The translations under genes were made by a program, and so were the position numbers. A stretch of DNA of 64,000 nt from Diprion similis. Its lineage: Eukaryota > Arthropoda > Insecta > Hymenoptera > Diprionidae. Under the pieces are notes generated by a model. It had not been told where the DNA came from and made no database searches. It saw only the letters and a list, made by a program, of their open reading frames with translations. The stretch spans positions 12,386,501-12,450,500 of the forward strand of contig NC_060107.1 in assembly GCF_021155765.1 (NCBI RefSeq), written 5' to 3'. Of the stretch, positions 24,755 to 40,620 are shown in pieces (position 1 is the stretch's first letter; the number at the start of each line of letters is the position of its first letter).

Positions 24755-25807
24755 TTTCCCTGAGTTAAAATTAACCAGAAACCTATGACTCCATACACGA
24801 GGCTTCGGAGAAATTATTCGCTTATTTTAAACACCATCACCGTCGGAATGCGTCACGGAGAATTGCAACCATCGATTCGACCGGCTGTTCGCGTCGCTTG
24901 CCATGGCTGTCTGGCCTTTCCAATCTCCTTTAGACGCACGCGTTTCACTAGGGATTTGGGGAGACTCGATCACACACGTACATGAGTCATCGACACGCTA
25001 GGATACCGTGTAGCCTTGAACTTGTCCACTTTATTTCATGCCACAAGTTCGATAGTTCTTGTTTCAAATGTAGAATGAAAGTCTCGACCTTATTATCAAT
25101 ATGGGAAAACTGCGTTTTCCGCTCCAAAATTCGGACCAAACAGTTAAATATTTTTTACGCCGCCCCCCCTCCCCGGGTTGCGACGTTCCGTTACGTCGTT
25201 TGACCTTTGACGCTGAAAACGCAGTTTTCCCTCTTTTTCAAAAATGTGACATTCGATGTGCCAATTATAAAGTTAAGGATGGTTTGATCAAAATATAGTT
25301 AAAGAAGAGGAAAAACTCATGAATAATATCCGTTATTATACATAATTAGAACGTTAACAATAATTTGTTGTAAGTTATAGTCTTTCTAGTCCGATGCTAA
25401 TCTTTTTGTGCTCATGTTACTCGCTCAACAGATCGTCACAAATTGTTTGAAAAACATTCAAGAAATCTTACACTTCGATATAATCATAACGCGAGAATAT
25501 AATTATAATGACTAGAATCTATTATTCCGTATTTACAAGTATCTATTTTATCGAATCTGATGACAATTAATTATTAGCAATATTTATTCCAAGTGGTCGC
25601 TGGAGATTTCTATCGTAAAACAGTGAGCCCTACGTATTGAAATAGAATGAAAAATGTCCATCCCGGGAAAATATAATCGGATACGATCATATATAGAATC
25701 AACATATCTGTTCATATACGAGAAATAGGCCAGGCGTGACCATGTATGGTTATATTTACGCATGTATGTTTCTATATGGTCGTTTCAGATCATACATGAG
25801 TGAGTAT
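24755..25807. other. Gap with paired palindromes
   Basis: No supported gene. ORFs at 24785-25298 overlap GC-rich non-coding sequence. A pair of related palindromes (listed separately) flanks a C-rich run near 25161-25176. From about 25660 the sequence takes on the ATATG/CATAT-rich texture of the element that follows. Confidence 0.5.
25104..25229. promoter_or_regulatory. Two facing copies of a palindrome
   Basis: GGAAAACTGCGTTTTCC (25104-25120) is a perfect 7-3-7 palindrome. GAAAACGCAGTTTTC (25215-25229) is its inverted partner, a 6-3-6 palindrome. Together they form a 17-bp inverted repeat about 95 bp apart, around a GC-rich core. They could be binding sites, a hairpin-forming pair or ends of a small element. 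Function unknown. Confidence 0.4.
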
Positions 25808-26594
25808 AACGATACATCCCGTGAAAAAAACTTGTGACAATTTCTGATATAACTCATATATAAGAGAATTTCTTGTTAACTTCTACGTATACTAAACTTG
25901 AAATGTTACACCACTTACGAGTAAGAATATCATGGCTAAGACTCTGAACAACTCATTATTTATAAAACAATTTTTCTGTAAAACTGCATTTGGAAAATGC
26001 GAGTTGATTTTTGAAAGGTAAAATTATAGAGAATGGAAAAATTGTTTTCAGCTGAGTTTTTTTTATTCTTGATTAATAAATGACAATTTCCTTTCACCAG
26101 GGATGACTTTATATGGCCCGATATAGACATATATACCCTGATGCTCTCATATATTTCTATATCAGAAAATATTTGATCGGAATATGCAAAATTATATGCG
26201 GACATAAATGCGGCTGCATGTATTAACACTCGATTTTTTTTACATTTTCTGATAAGGACATATATTGAGATATCAGGTCATGTATGACCATATCAGAAGG
26301 TCCATTGGCGAGATAAAAAACCTATATATAGCTGATATATGTGGCCGGATGCGGCTGTAAATGCTTAAATTTCATTACGTGATATGGCCTTATGTAATTT
26401 AACCTACTGATATGACTACATATAGTCTGATATATACTGATATCAAAATGCAATTTCAGTAAAATATTTTCTGTTATAGACATATATGAGAATATCTCAC
26501 GATATATCAGGGTATATATGTCTATATCAGGTCATATCAACCCATATCACACTATATACGGGCCTATCATAAATTTTTTTCACGGGTGTCGTTT
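25808..26594. mobile_element. Non-autonomous terminal-inverted-repeat element
   Basis: CCCGTGAAAAAAA at 25818-25830 is matched by TTTTTTTCACGGG at 26574-26586. The symmetry extends outward imperfectly (AACGATACAT on the left, TGTCGTTT on the right). The roughly 0.75-kb interior is packed with variants of TCATATATG, GATATATGTC and ATATCAGG on both strands, so it can fold on itself. No transposase frame is present. A CCCGGGAAAATATAAT string near 25663 may start a second, truncated copy. Confidence 0.6.
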
Positions 26595-27649
26595 GAACTT
26601 TGGGCATTTTTTTTTGTCCACAACAGAGCAGTGGTTTCATTCGTGATCACTATCATTGAATCCAATACCATTACTCGAGATTTGTAGAAAGGATTTTTTG
26701 CTTATCCTAAGTTTTAATTCAGACATCCCAGCCGATAGATTCTTAACAATGATTCTAGACTTATAATATGAATGGATAAGTGAATACATACATCTTTTGA
26801 ATGCTTATAAATATATAATCACCCGGATCAAAACTGGTTTCGGTTATACTAGCTATGATTGACTTGAATGACAGGTATATACTTTTATCTCAGCTAAGGT
26901 ATGGTACAGCATCCGCAATTATATAATACAGGAATGCAAGCTTCTTTACTAATAATGGATTTAATTGTATGTAACGCCTCAATTTTTCCTTTTATTATAA
27001 TGAAATCGAGACACCTTTATGATTGCAGTCATTGATTATTATGAAAATCAATCAAACTAGATGAGTTTGAAGTCTGTTCAACCTTGACGCAACGTTCGAA
27101 ATATATTTATATATATATAATATTCAAGTAGCTAGGTATTCCAACTACTTGCCGAAAGTTTAGGATGTAATAAGAAATATTGAGAAGAACAACTTCTTTC
27201 AGATCGACTCTAATTATTCGGTGATTCGCTAATTATCTTAATTCTGGCCTTGCAATTTTTTAGTTATTCTAACTTAACCGATTCTCCTCGTATTCGCTGC
27301 GTATAATTACATCGAGTTTCAATTCAATCATTTGTCAAACAATAATTCTAATTGCTTGAGAAGTGGGCAGAATTTTTTAATTCAAAGAGTAGACTCAAGC
27401 TTGTTTATATTTTAACAGTTCCCAGTAAACTTTGTATCAATTATCGTTGTTTGATCAATCAGTAGGATCAAAAGTGGTGCAAATATTAAAAGACGAGTGA
27501 CTATATGTATATATACACTAAAAAAATGGTCGACGTACGAAAGTACAATATAATTAATGAAACTTGATAGCTGGCTTTGTTAGCTGATCCATAGTAAAGA
27601 CGCCTGGAGTGATTACGCATTTGAAATAATGGCGGGAACTACATCGACG
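26595..27649. other. Non-coding gap upstream of MKS1
   Basis: AT-rich, with a short (TA) run around 27105-27120. No gene, RNA or element could be supported. Confidence 0.55.
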
Positions 27650-27662
27650 GTTGCTAAGCAAC
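27650..27662 (+). promoter_or_regulatory. RFX X-box palindrome in the MKS1 promoter
   Basis: GTTGCTAAGCAAC is a perfect palindrome (GTTGCT, one base, AGCAAC) lying 144 bases upstream of the MKS1 start codon. It matches the RFX X-box half-sites (GTTGCY/RGCAAC). X-boxes close to the start of ciliary genes are the established targets of RFX factors (DAF-19 in worms, Rfx in flies). The match of site, position and gene function makes this a strong regulatory call from sequence alone. Confidence 0.8.
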
Positions 27663-27805
27663 GAGTGTTGACAAACATTAAAGTAGAGAGACAAATGACC
27701 ACGAGACGTTAAAAACATCACGTGTGAAATGTTGTGAATGGAATACCAAGAACCGAGTCTTCATAAAGCGAGTGATTATTTTTCCGAGTCAAAGGTGATT
27801 CAAGA

Positions 27806-30780
27806 ATGTCGAAAAATACCGAGGGAAAAGCGAAAATAGCGAACACGTACCGCGTCAGCGAGCCGATTGTGAATTTCAAAATCAGGTAGGTGAATTAGCT
27901 AACAAAAATATTTAAAACTGTTATTCCGTTGGGTGGCCATCTGGCCAATGCGAAGCCCCCCGCCCTTCCGCCCCTGTCCGTACGATACCGTTTATTTCAC
28001 TTTGGGTTTATTGTTTCAGAGTCAGAATTGCACAACAGAAATCCCGACTAGTTGAATTATTTAAAACGGAAGAAGAAACCAGAGATTCAAATTTTTTGGA
28101 ATACGAGGAGAAGATTTTCTCCTGGCAGGAAAAAAGTTTCGGCCGTTTCGAGGCGCAGTTTTACGCGGACTCAAAAAACTGTGCGACCAAACAGCAGAAA
28201 CAGTATCACGAAATGATAACCGAGCAAAATGTTACTGGGTCTCGCATATATACCTACGTTGACGACGATTCTTATTTTCCTAATAAGGATTTACTGACAA
28301 AGCCATACAAGTCGCACTTATCACAAAGAAACGCGTCAGCGTTACCAACTTTGCAAAACCGAAAACCCTTCGTTGAACGTTACAACAAAAAAGTTATCGA
28401 CGATAATCCCGGAGATACTACAATTCGCACTAATCACTATCTCCACAAAGATTTCGCGACAATGTACATCATTGCCGATTTAATGCCGAACGCTAAGTCC
28501 AGTTCCTATAATTTTGATGACTCACAAATACTGCTGTGCACAATTACATTCGACAAAATTCATCGCTCTTTAACCGTCGATCCCGATTTCACCTACGAAG
28601 AGCCTTACGAAATACGCGGCACTGACATGAACTATGATTATTGGATCGAACATGCATCCGAAATTCAGTATCCTCAAGATTTGGAAATTGAAGTTGAAGA
28701 TTTGCGTGGTGTAAGTGAAATTCTTTGAGGTTCTCTCAGAAAATCAAACCAGCATAGATCAACTTTAGATTAACACTAAGGTTTCGTTAACACTGCTTTA
28801 AATATACGTACCCAACATAGGAAATTTCAGATATCTGTCGCATCATTTTATGCGGGTAAAACACGTTCATCTTGTCGGTTTGTTTTTTTATAAATCCCAA
28901 CTTTTTACTGTTTTTATTGTGAATCAATTTACACGACTGCACTGTGAATTACTCCGTAGTTTTATTACTTTCAGTTAAGTTCCGGTTTCCATGATTGGAA
29001 CTGCACACATTTTATTTTATTTGAGAGTCAAGTTTTAATCAGTATAGGTTAGTAATTAAGTTTTATCACTGAATCTTACAAACAATATTTATATTTTATA
29101 TTTCCACGAATCTGAACCACAAATAATCTGACTGATTCTTTAAGTAAAGAAACTGGCGATAGATAAAGTTAGTGTATCAGACCCACTGATCGTGACTGGT
29201 ATACTGTCTGCAAATAACTGAATTGTGTAGCTCCTTGAATGTCAGCTTAAACATTCTCCCACACCAACTCCATATGTTTACGCTATCAAATCGCACACAC
29301 GCGAGGTTCACAGTGTATAACAAACCCGACAAAATACTTTCACAATTTTATAATCCACATGCTCCACCTAGAAAGCGATCTGCATAGCCTTGTACCTTCA
29401 ATGCTTGAAGTTGATCAACTCTTTTAGATTGTTTTGCTCTTACTTATTCTCCCCTTATACTTCCTGATCTGATTTTCAGTCGCCAGGAAAAGGCGAGTAA
29501 TTTGAACCACGTGAGTACAATTTGTCACGCATTTTTTTTGCAATTTCTTCTCTGTGAGTATCGAGAAACAAATTTTTTTTCTATATAAAACAAAACAGTT
29601 TGTAGCTCAAAACAGTTGCCGATATTGAGAGATGAATCCGATTATCTACTCCAAACCCGAGAAGGTTGATCGGAGTTACTCGATTGGGCATTCTATTTTA
29701 CTCTGAAGATTTGACTTTGAATACATTCACAGCAGGTAATGCAGAAGCTGATCCACAGGGAAGCAGAAATCTTTCCTCAAATTGGATTACCTCCAGCGAA
29801 TCGCCTGCGTCTTTTTATCAATCTGGACATTATGTCTGCTCACAACTTTCCATACGATACTTTGTTCGTGACATATCACATTGAATTGCCTGAATATTGG
29901 AGCACAGATCATCCGGAACGTTTGACTGGTCGGACACAGCGATGTTCAATGATAAAAGGAAGTGCAAATTTCAGTTACGTAGCCGAACTTTGTATCGATT
30001 TAGATTCATCCCGGCTGAAAGATGAAAAATCTTCAATTGCCTGGCCGTGGATTCTCATTTCGGTAGCTTCTCTCGATAGCTGGACTAGGTAATTACATAA
30101 GTCGCTTGAATCTTTCCTCCCTATACCTGAAGATTTAAAACCCCGACTCGAGAATAACGTAAATCAATTCAAATCTTGAGTCATGCATGGTGTTAAAACG
30201 TAAGTCATCAATTGTAAGACGCTATTTCCTGGTAGTGAAATAACTAATTTAACTGTCTTAGCCATCATATTTCACTGATTTAAATCATCACTTTTGCTAC
30301 CATATTGATAATTAGTATTGCATATTTGTAACTGACTTTCAATAAATTAGTGGTGAATTATGTTTGCTGAAAAGGTACCGAATCGAAGGGTATGCAGCTG
30401 AAGCTCTTCCAGCTAAGTCCGGATGTCATTACTTGACGTTGCATACTTGGCGACCAGTTGGTGACTTTTTAAACACCCTTCGCCGCTTCTTTACCGGCGG
30501 AACGTACGAGCTTCAGGACATGTCGTATTGTGGTATTCCCGCAATGTGTGACGAAACGAAATTGGAAAAAGCAAATTTGGAGACGGTGCCAAGCGGTCAG
30601 ATTGAACTAAAATTGAACATCACCCAGCAGAGCCGATCTTTCATAGATGGCGGCTGCTTTAAACGTGACACTTTCGAACGGCTGAGTGCTGGGCGACTTA
30701 TGAACAGTGTTAACAACGTTCTTGAACAATTTAAGGCTGCCAGAGAACGGATGATTAAAGCACGCATCATGAATTCGTGA
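27806..30780 (+). CDS. MKS1: Meckel syndrome protein 1, B9-domain transition-zone protein
   Basis: Coding exons: 27806-27885, 28020-28710, 29736-30088, 30375-30780 (1530 nt, 509 residues). MKS1 is part of the MKS/B9 complex at the ciliary transition zone, which gates entry to the cilium. The N-terminal half has the family motifs SWQEKSFGRFE, RIYTYVDDD, TMYIIADL and LLCTITFDKI. The B9 domain begins near residue 275 (LRLFINLDIMSAHNFPYDTL) and continues through PWILISVASLDSWTR, YRIEGYAAEALP, TLHTWRP and RRFFTGGTYEL. The C-terminus has the conserved SVNNVLEQFKAARERM helix. Length is close to the human protein (about 560). All junctions keep phase. The exon 4 acceptor has a poor pyrimidine tract but restores the SWTRYRIEGY motif. 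In insects its targets are probably ciliated sensory neurons and sperm (inference). Confidence 0.95.
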
Positions 30781-31166
30781 AATTGTCTCTTGACACGTAC
30801 GTTTCGGAGAATTGGAAATCAAGGAAAATACGTGACTTCAGACTTCAACGAAGAGTTCGCAAGGTGAATTCCTCTCAACTGCAGTTCTCCTGGTTACCTC
30901 AGAGACAATTTTTCTGAAATACACATATTACGCAATGTCGACGTTAATTTAAACGTGTCCTAACTGATGTTGCTAAATCTCGCTTGGGACTCCTTTTTAA
31001 GTACACCCTGCGACATGCAGCTGATCCGGAAAGTTATGCTTGACTTAAGTACTTCCGGGTTTACACGAATACTTGTATCATTTGCATATTTGTCAACAAT
31101 AACTAACTGAGTATTGAATTATTTCTGTTGTGTTCTTATTTGTAATCTACTGATGTCAGAATATTC

Positions 31167-31172
31167 AATAAA
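31167..31172 (+). terminator. Candidate MKS1 poly(A) signal
   Basis: AATAAA lies 387 bases after the MKS1 stop codon and is the clearest hexamer in the 3' flank. Confidence 0.4.
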
Positions 31173-32492
31173 CTTATATGAACACTAGAGTGTTTAACAA
31201 AATATGAAAATAATTTTACGTTTCAAGCAGATTCAAAAGATCTATTTATGTATAAAAATTCGTCTATTAGTATATGAGTCCTTAATATTAACGTTAAGAG
31301 TTGTCAAATGAGAGAAAAGAGTTTCTTATGTTATTCTTATAGAAAATAGAAAGGTGCGATGTGCTTTTAATGTTATTATGAAGAGCTCAAATTTGAGTTC
31401 AGGGATATTTTTATACCTAAATGGCACTTTTTAACCCGTTTGGAATTTTCTTTTCTACACTCCTTAATGAATATTAGAACCATATTTAAATTTTTTAAGT
31501 TTTACTGTAGCTATAGAATCTACAATCGTTGTAACGTGATTAATCCCGAAGTGAATCACTCCTAAGTTAGTTCATCACATTCCTTATCAAAGTTATTTAT
31601 CAATGAGCACCAGCTTAGCTTTTGCAATAACGGTGCTTTTGTATATCATCTTTATTATTCAATCAATGGTTGGTGAGAGACTGAATTGTTTCCTTGCGAT
31701 GTGTATTATCATTTAGGTTTTTTTTAGAGCTGATCTTGCGTGTAAAATTTGAACGCCTGATTGTTTTCATCCGAAACCAGTTTGACTAGATTGAATGAAA
31801 TGTTAATAGTGTACATTTTACGTCAGCAATCCGATTATTTAGTAATTTTAAAATGACGGCCAGAGAATAACAAACCAAAGTTCATTGTCGCGTTTTTTTT
31901 ATACAACTAATTACAATTGAATTATATTTTAAAAACTTACTGGCCGCTAGAATGTCTACGGAAAAAATTTGAGGATCACATCAATCCCTGTAACACCGAG
32001 ATCCATTCGAAATGTAAATTCAACATCACAACACGGATTGTTATTAAATAATACTATACGGAAAATAAAACATGTTCATTCAACTAACAGTTTAGCTAAA
32101 ATTTCTGAGCTCATATTTTAATCAATACAGATGCTGAAATCATTTTCGACTGAAGTTTATCGATTCAAATTTATCATTTGTCCTTTCAGCCACCGTGGAG
32201 GCGAGCTGTCTAGAAATCGATCTACAAGTGTGTATTTAAAAATTAAAAAACCACAACAACTCGTTGCATTTTTTTTGCGTGTATTGATTCTCATTTATTT
32301 ACATGCAATGAGAATATTTCACGGCCGAAATGTGACGGAATGAAACTACATTCACACAGTGCAGTTATCTGTCACAATTTTCTTCAGTGCTTTATACCAA
32401 ATTCAAAATTTCGCCAGAGTAAAACAGTAACTATGCATTACTTTGTGCGAAAAATATTCGTTCGGTATTAGTGGTATATTTTTTTCTGCGCA
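31173..32492. other. Gap between MKS1 and SELENOO
   Basis: AT-rich, with no supported gene or repeat. The ORF at 32131-32343 shows no domain. The SELENOO promoter and 5' UTR should lie in the last few hundred bases, but I see no distinctive element. Confidence 0.5.
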
Positions 32493-36134
<3,642 letters not shown>

Positions 36135-37322
36135 TACATTAATAGTGTTGCATAGTCCTTAGAACATGGATCAGGACAGAAGTAGGAAATACCAACATTT
36201 TTGAATATCTCACGGCAGTGAATATGCATTATTTCTGTAGTATGCATGTACGTATATGTACGTACCTACTGCTAGTAAATATGATCTTACAACAGTGACA
36301 AACAGTTTAGCATTGATCCACCCAGGAAGCAATAGCGTCGCACATGCTAGAAATGTTGCGTCGTAAAGACACTGAAAATTTACGATCTATAAAAACAAAA
36401 AAAAAAATATATTCTCAATGTTCTAAAGCACCAAAGCCATAGAAGAAGCTGTAGATGGCTACCCTAAGGCTAGCCTGTTTATGCTATGCGTTAATTGAAA
36501 GCTTTTAAATGTACTGTGTAAGAAGCTCGGATCGCAAAGTTACCAAACATATTTCTTATGCATACTTTGAGTTCGGTATCGTCGTTCTGTGAAATTCAAG
36601 TTTTATATTTACCCTGATCTTTACACATTGTAACAAATGTAACTCATATACCATGACTTATTTAATATGACTTGACCGTTCACGATGGTTTACGCTTCAA
36701 CAGATAAATTTTAGGATTTTAAACTTGCCATCTATAATTTCTATAAATTTTGCAATTTCCAATTACTCATATAAGCTAATTTCGAATCATCCAACCGGGT
36801 TGTCAGCAGTTGGTCTCAGAGCAAATCAAAGTCCGTCGACAAAAGAAGGTGACCAATCGCATGCACTCGGTAGCAGCGACCGGCTACAACCACTCTTGAT
36901 TAAAAATCACCCTATACGTCGTTGATTTGAGATATGTAAAGACTGCTTATCTTATGGACTATAGGGAGCTGAAGGACTGGGGAAAGATTTTAGTGTTCTG
37001 CTATACTCGATTCAACATTTGCATGTCATAAGATGAGTCGATCTGTTGATGAGTGCAGAGTAATATAATTACGTCTGGACCATGCCCCCGGATCCATTGT
37101 CAGCCGGAGGGAATGTTAGCCCAGGGCTGAAAGTTTGAATATCCGAGTCAACGGGTAAGTATATACATACAAAGACTGTCAGTCCTGGGTTAATTTTTTC
37201 GCTACTGGTGTATCCCAGGGACTTTTCAGTGATCTGTAATTATTTTTCTTAAGAAGCTGTGCATCGTGTTCGGTAATGGATGAAATTGTTATGCCCCCGC
37301 ATGGTCGTGGACGCACCAAATC
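36135..37322. other. SELENOO 3' flank
   Basis: SELENOO 3' UTR followed by non-coding DNA. GTACGTATATGTACGTAC at about 36248-36265 is a short palindromic string. No strong AATAAA was found close to the stop. The ORF at 36725-36925 lacks domain features. Confidence 0.5.
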
Positions 37323-37978
37323 CTACGTTAAATCTGTCGGACAAGAACCCATAAGGGTCTGAGGATAACATAGGGCTATTGCCTCATTGGCTACCAATAT
37401 ATTCTCCGTGAGAACCTGTGACTGACAATGGAACATTGACGATTCCTGTATGTCGTTCACGAATAACAGCGGTTTGAAATTGACCAATTCGGTAGCAACT
37501 GGTTGCTCGGAACAGAATTGAGAGATCGTCATTTGACCGTCATGTGCTCGGCAGCTGTTCTGCGCTATCAGATGATACCGGATATGCCCATTTCAAACGG
37601 CTGTAATTCGACAATGACAGATTTCCTATCAAAAGTAAAACACGTTCCAGTTACCGTTTTCTTGAAAAACACACGAATGTGTTCCTTATTGTCACACGGT
37701 GCGTACCTCACTGTTGAGACCTCTATAAGTATAGTCTCTGCTCGAGGTTTGGGCGGCATGCTTGGAATATGAGTGGGATAGTCAATGTGGAGAGGAGATT
37801 GAATAACATAAAATAAGTGTTTAATGAACGGATTTAATGAATTCTTCGTAAAATTGACTAATTTTTTTTTGTTTCTGTTTTCTTTCTTTGCATCAGCTAT
37901 ATGTTTTCGGCTGTATTGACGCATTGGCATATTGATATAAAATCTGATTACGTGTGCCAAAAAGTCCTCGGCATACAC
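37323..37978 (-). pseudogene. Coding-like but broken segment, unidentified
   Basis: Two minus-strand frames (37978-37568, then 37532-37323) have better composition than their surroundings. The first contains TVTGTCFTFDRKSVIVEL, faintly like a Cys-bounded extracellular domain. They are in different frames and separated by stops. It may be a decayed gene or transposon piece, or simply chance. I do not assign a function. Confidence 0.2.
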
Positions 37979-38936
37979 GTTTGTTTTTATATACTTTTTT
38001 TAACGGCAATATAATCCGGTCGCTTTTGTTTACTTACCGTTTGAGGCTATGTTTATCACTTTATAGTCACATGTATTTACGCATACATTCATAATCCGGG
38101 AGTAGCGACTACTAGCGCTTCAGCCATAATGACGATGCAATGTGGAACTAAGTGATGAAGCGGCGCGAATTTAACACGGCTGGCACACTGAAATATGATG
38201 GAGCTGACATAGGGAACTTGCCGGTTCTCTTAAACACGTCCGTCGTTGATTGAAGATATATTCAAGACTTACAGCCTGGGTTATTTTTTAGCAGCTTTAG
38301 GTATTATCAACCAAGGAACTGACCACGCTGGTAAAAGAAGTTGTTCATAACCAACAGCCATCGCGTGCAAAACGTTGCTAACATTCCGTCGTCATTGTGA
38401 AATTGAAGAATTGAGAAAATCGTGCACAAGAAATATGTACGCCGGAATTCTACGTCAGAAAAATAAATGTCAATAATATACACGAATTTATATCGTTTAT
38501 GTTTACCTGAATATATCATACATTGTATAGGCGACAGTAGCATCTTTAAGATGATCAATTTATTTTTTCAAAGTTTTTTACAAAGTCAACTTTGGGCTGC
38601 ATATATTTTGGAAAGACTTCGAACCACTTCGTTTTTAGTTCCAACCCTTTCAAAAATGTTTCAATGACAAATCTTTTCGATTTGTTGGGCAGTTTTAAAA
38701 TAATGAATTTAAAAAATTCAACGTCTCAAGTTTTTGGGATATCCGAAAAATTCTAAAACACTTTTCTCTTTGATCGAAGCACGTTGAAGATGTGGAGAAG
38801 GCTGAACCTATTTTCTCAGTTTTTCCCAAAATTTGGAAGCGGTAATCGGGTTTTAACTAAGCAGATTACGCAGGAGCTTGAATAGATGTAAAAATGAGGA
38901 ATGAAAATGTGTTACAAATTTATTTAATTTCAAGAA
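37979..38936. other. Non-coding gap
   Basis: No supported gene or repeat. The minus ORF at 38307-38558 and plus ORF at 38467-38667 overlap each other and show no family features. Confidence 0.5.
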
Positions 38937-39474
38937 GTGAGAATTGACTATATAATTGTCACGCATCCGAAAGATGGAGTTCAACAGCTGAAGAGGCTGG
39001 TCCAAGAGAGATATGTGGTTTGTAGCCACCTGCCTTTTATGGATGGCAATCCTGTGAGGTTATGATTGAATTTGATCACTTTGTTACGAACTATGATCAT
39101 CCTTATCTCATGGGATTATTTTTTTTGGAATATTTATCACAAGTGCGCGTGATAAATTTTTATCATTTTTCGGAAGGAGTGTGCTTGAATGACTGGCTGC
39201 AAAATCTTCAGAGGGCTTGGAGTTCTGTGGCGAATGATCCATTGCTCATACTTCTGAAAAATCATGAACGCTAGTTATTACCAGAGATATGTCGAAAACG
39301 CATATTTGTTTGCAAGGCTATACGAGAAATCTGAAGAAATCAGAGTCCTGCACTCAAAATATTCCTGAAATCATGACTCAAACTAATGAAATTGAAAATA
39401 TTGACGAATTTCAAACCAATCAGCTTCCAGCAGCACATTTGGATGTGCAAATACGTGGTTTTAAAAACGGGTAA
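38937..39474 (+). pseudogene. Coding-like patch of three short frames, unidentified
   Basis: A frame from 38937 to about 39056 reads DYIIVTHPKDGVQQLKRLV and continues to FMDGNP, just before a donor-like GTGAGG. A second frame at 39062-39274 contains DHPYLMGLFFLEYLSQ and VCLNDWLQNLQRAW. A third lies at 39289-39474. They look like protein but cannot be joined without shifts. This may be a decayed gene next to the satellite, or a gene with small introns that I could not resolve. Confidence 0.25.
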
Positions 39475-39809
39475 GGTGAAAAAAAAACTGTAGCCCAAAA
39501 TTGACAACAGAAACGAAACTATTTCATCACGCTATTATTTTGCCGCTCAGAAGTATACTATTGTTCCATATTACAATAAGCGAATTTATGACTTATTCTT
39601 CATCAATGTGAATTCCGTAATTTATTTTCCCAGTTCCTATGTCTATGAAAGTATCAATTTGACAGTTTGACAAACCTCAGGATGACTTTCTACGGATAAA
39701 AGTTTCACCCTCAAGGGTGTTTTCTTTTAGGTAAAAGATGTATCGTTGTTATCCAATTGAATGACTACGTCCCTTTAATACTGATTCATTTTCTGGCCGT
39801 CCATTCCCT

Positions 39810-40620
39810 GCGTCGAGAATAAACGTCTGCAAATTTTTTGCTGAAAATAGTAAGGTCGACCCCTTTAGATTTTTGGCTAAAATTTCGGCGACTTTGGAAA
39901 GTGCTGCGGTTGATTCATTGAGGCACTGTTCCAAAGTAATTTTGCGATGTAATTAATGAGGCACAGCCCCGATACGCTGCAAGCAACAGATCATAAATTA
40001 CAGCCAAAAAACGGAAGACGTATTTTCTCCATTTTTATGCTGCTGGACTTTGCGTCGGAATTTCTCTGCTGTTGGTCCTCCGCTTTTTTTCATGTGTTTT
40101 CTGAATTCCTAGGGTCCATTTACTCTAAAGATGGTCATACAAATCGATTCCGTAACGAGAAATTTTCAGCTCCGAAAATGACCAAAAAAGTAAGGCTAAC
40201 CCCTTTGGATTTTTAGCGAAAATTTCGACGATTCTGAAAAGCGCTGCAATCAATTTCTTCAAGCACTATTCCGACGTAATTTGGCAAGAAGAATCGATTA
40301 AGCGCAGTCCCAATGCGCTGAGAGCAACGGATCAAGAGTTACAGCAAAAAAACTGAAAATTTTTATCGCCATTTCTCTGCTGTTGATCCGACGCTCTTTT
40401 TCATGTGTTTTCTGAGTTCCTGGGGGTCTAATTACTCGAGAGATGGTCATACAAATCGATTCCGAGACGAGAAATTTTCGGCTTCAAAAATGAGCAAAAA
40501 AGTAAGGCTATCCCCTTTGGATTTTTGGCGAAAATTTCAACGATTCTGAAAAGCGCTGCAATCAATTTCTCTAGGCACTATTCCGAAGTGATTTCGCGAG
40601 AGAAATCGATTAAGCGCAGT
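39810..40620. repeat. Diverged left edge of the satellite array
   Basis: The first copies match the consensus only in patches (ACCCCTTTAGATTTTTGGCT, CTGCAAGCAACAGATCA). They contain length changes, including a partly repeated segment around 40021-40090 where GTCGGAATTTCTCTGCTG stands in for the usual spacing. By about 40300 copies are near-consensus. Loss of homogenisation at an array edge is the expected explanation. Confidence 0.75.
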
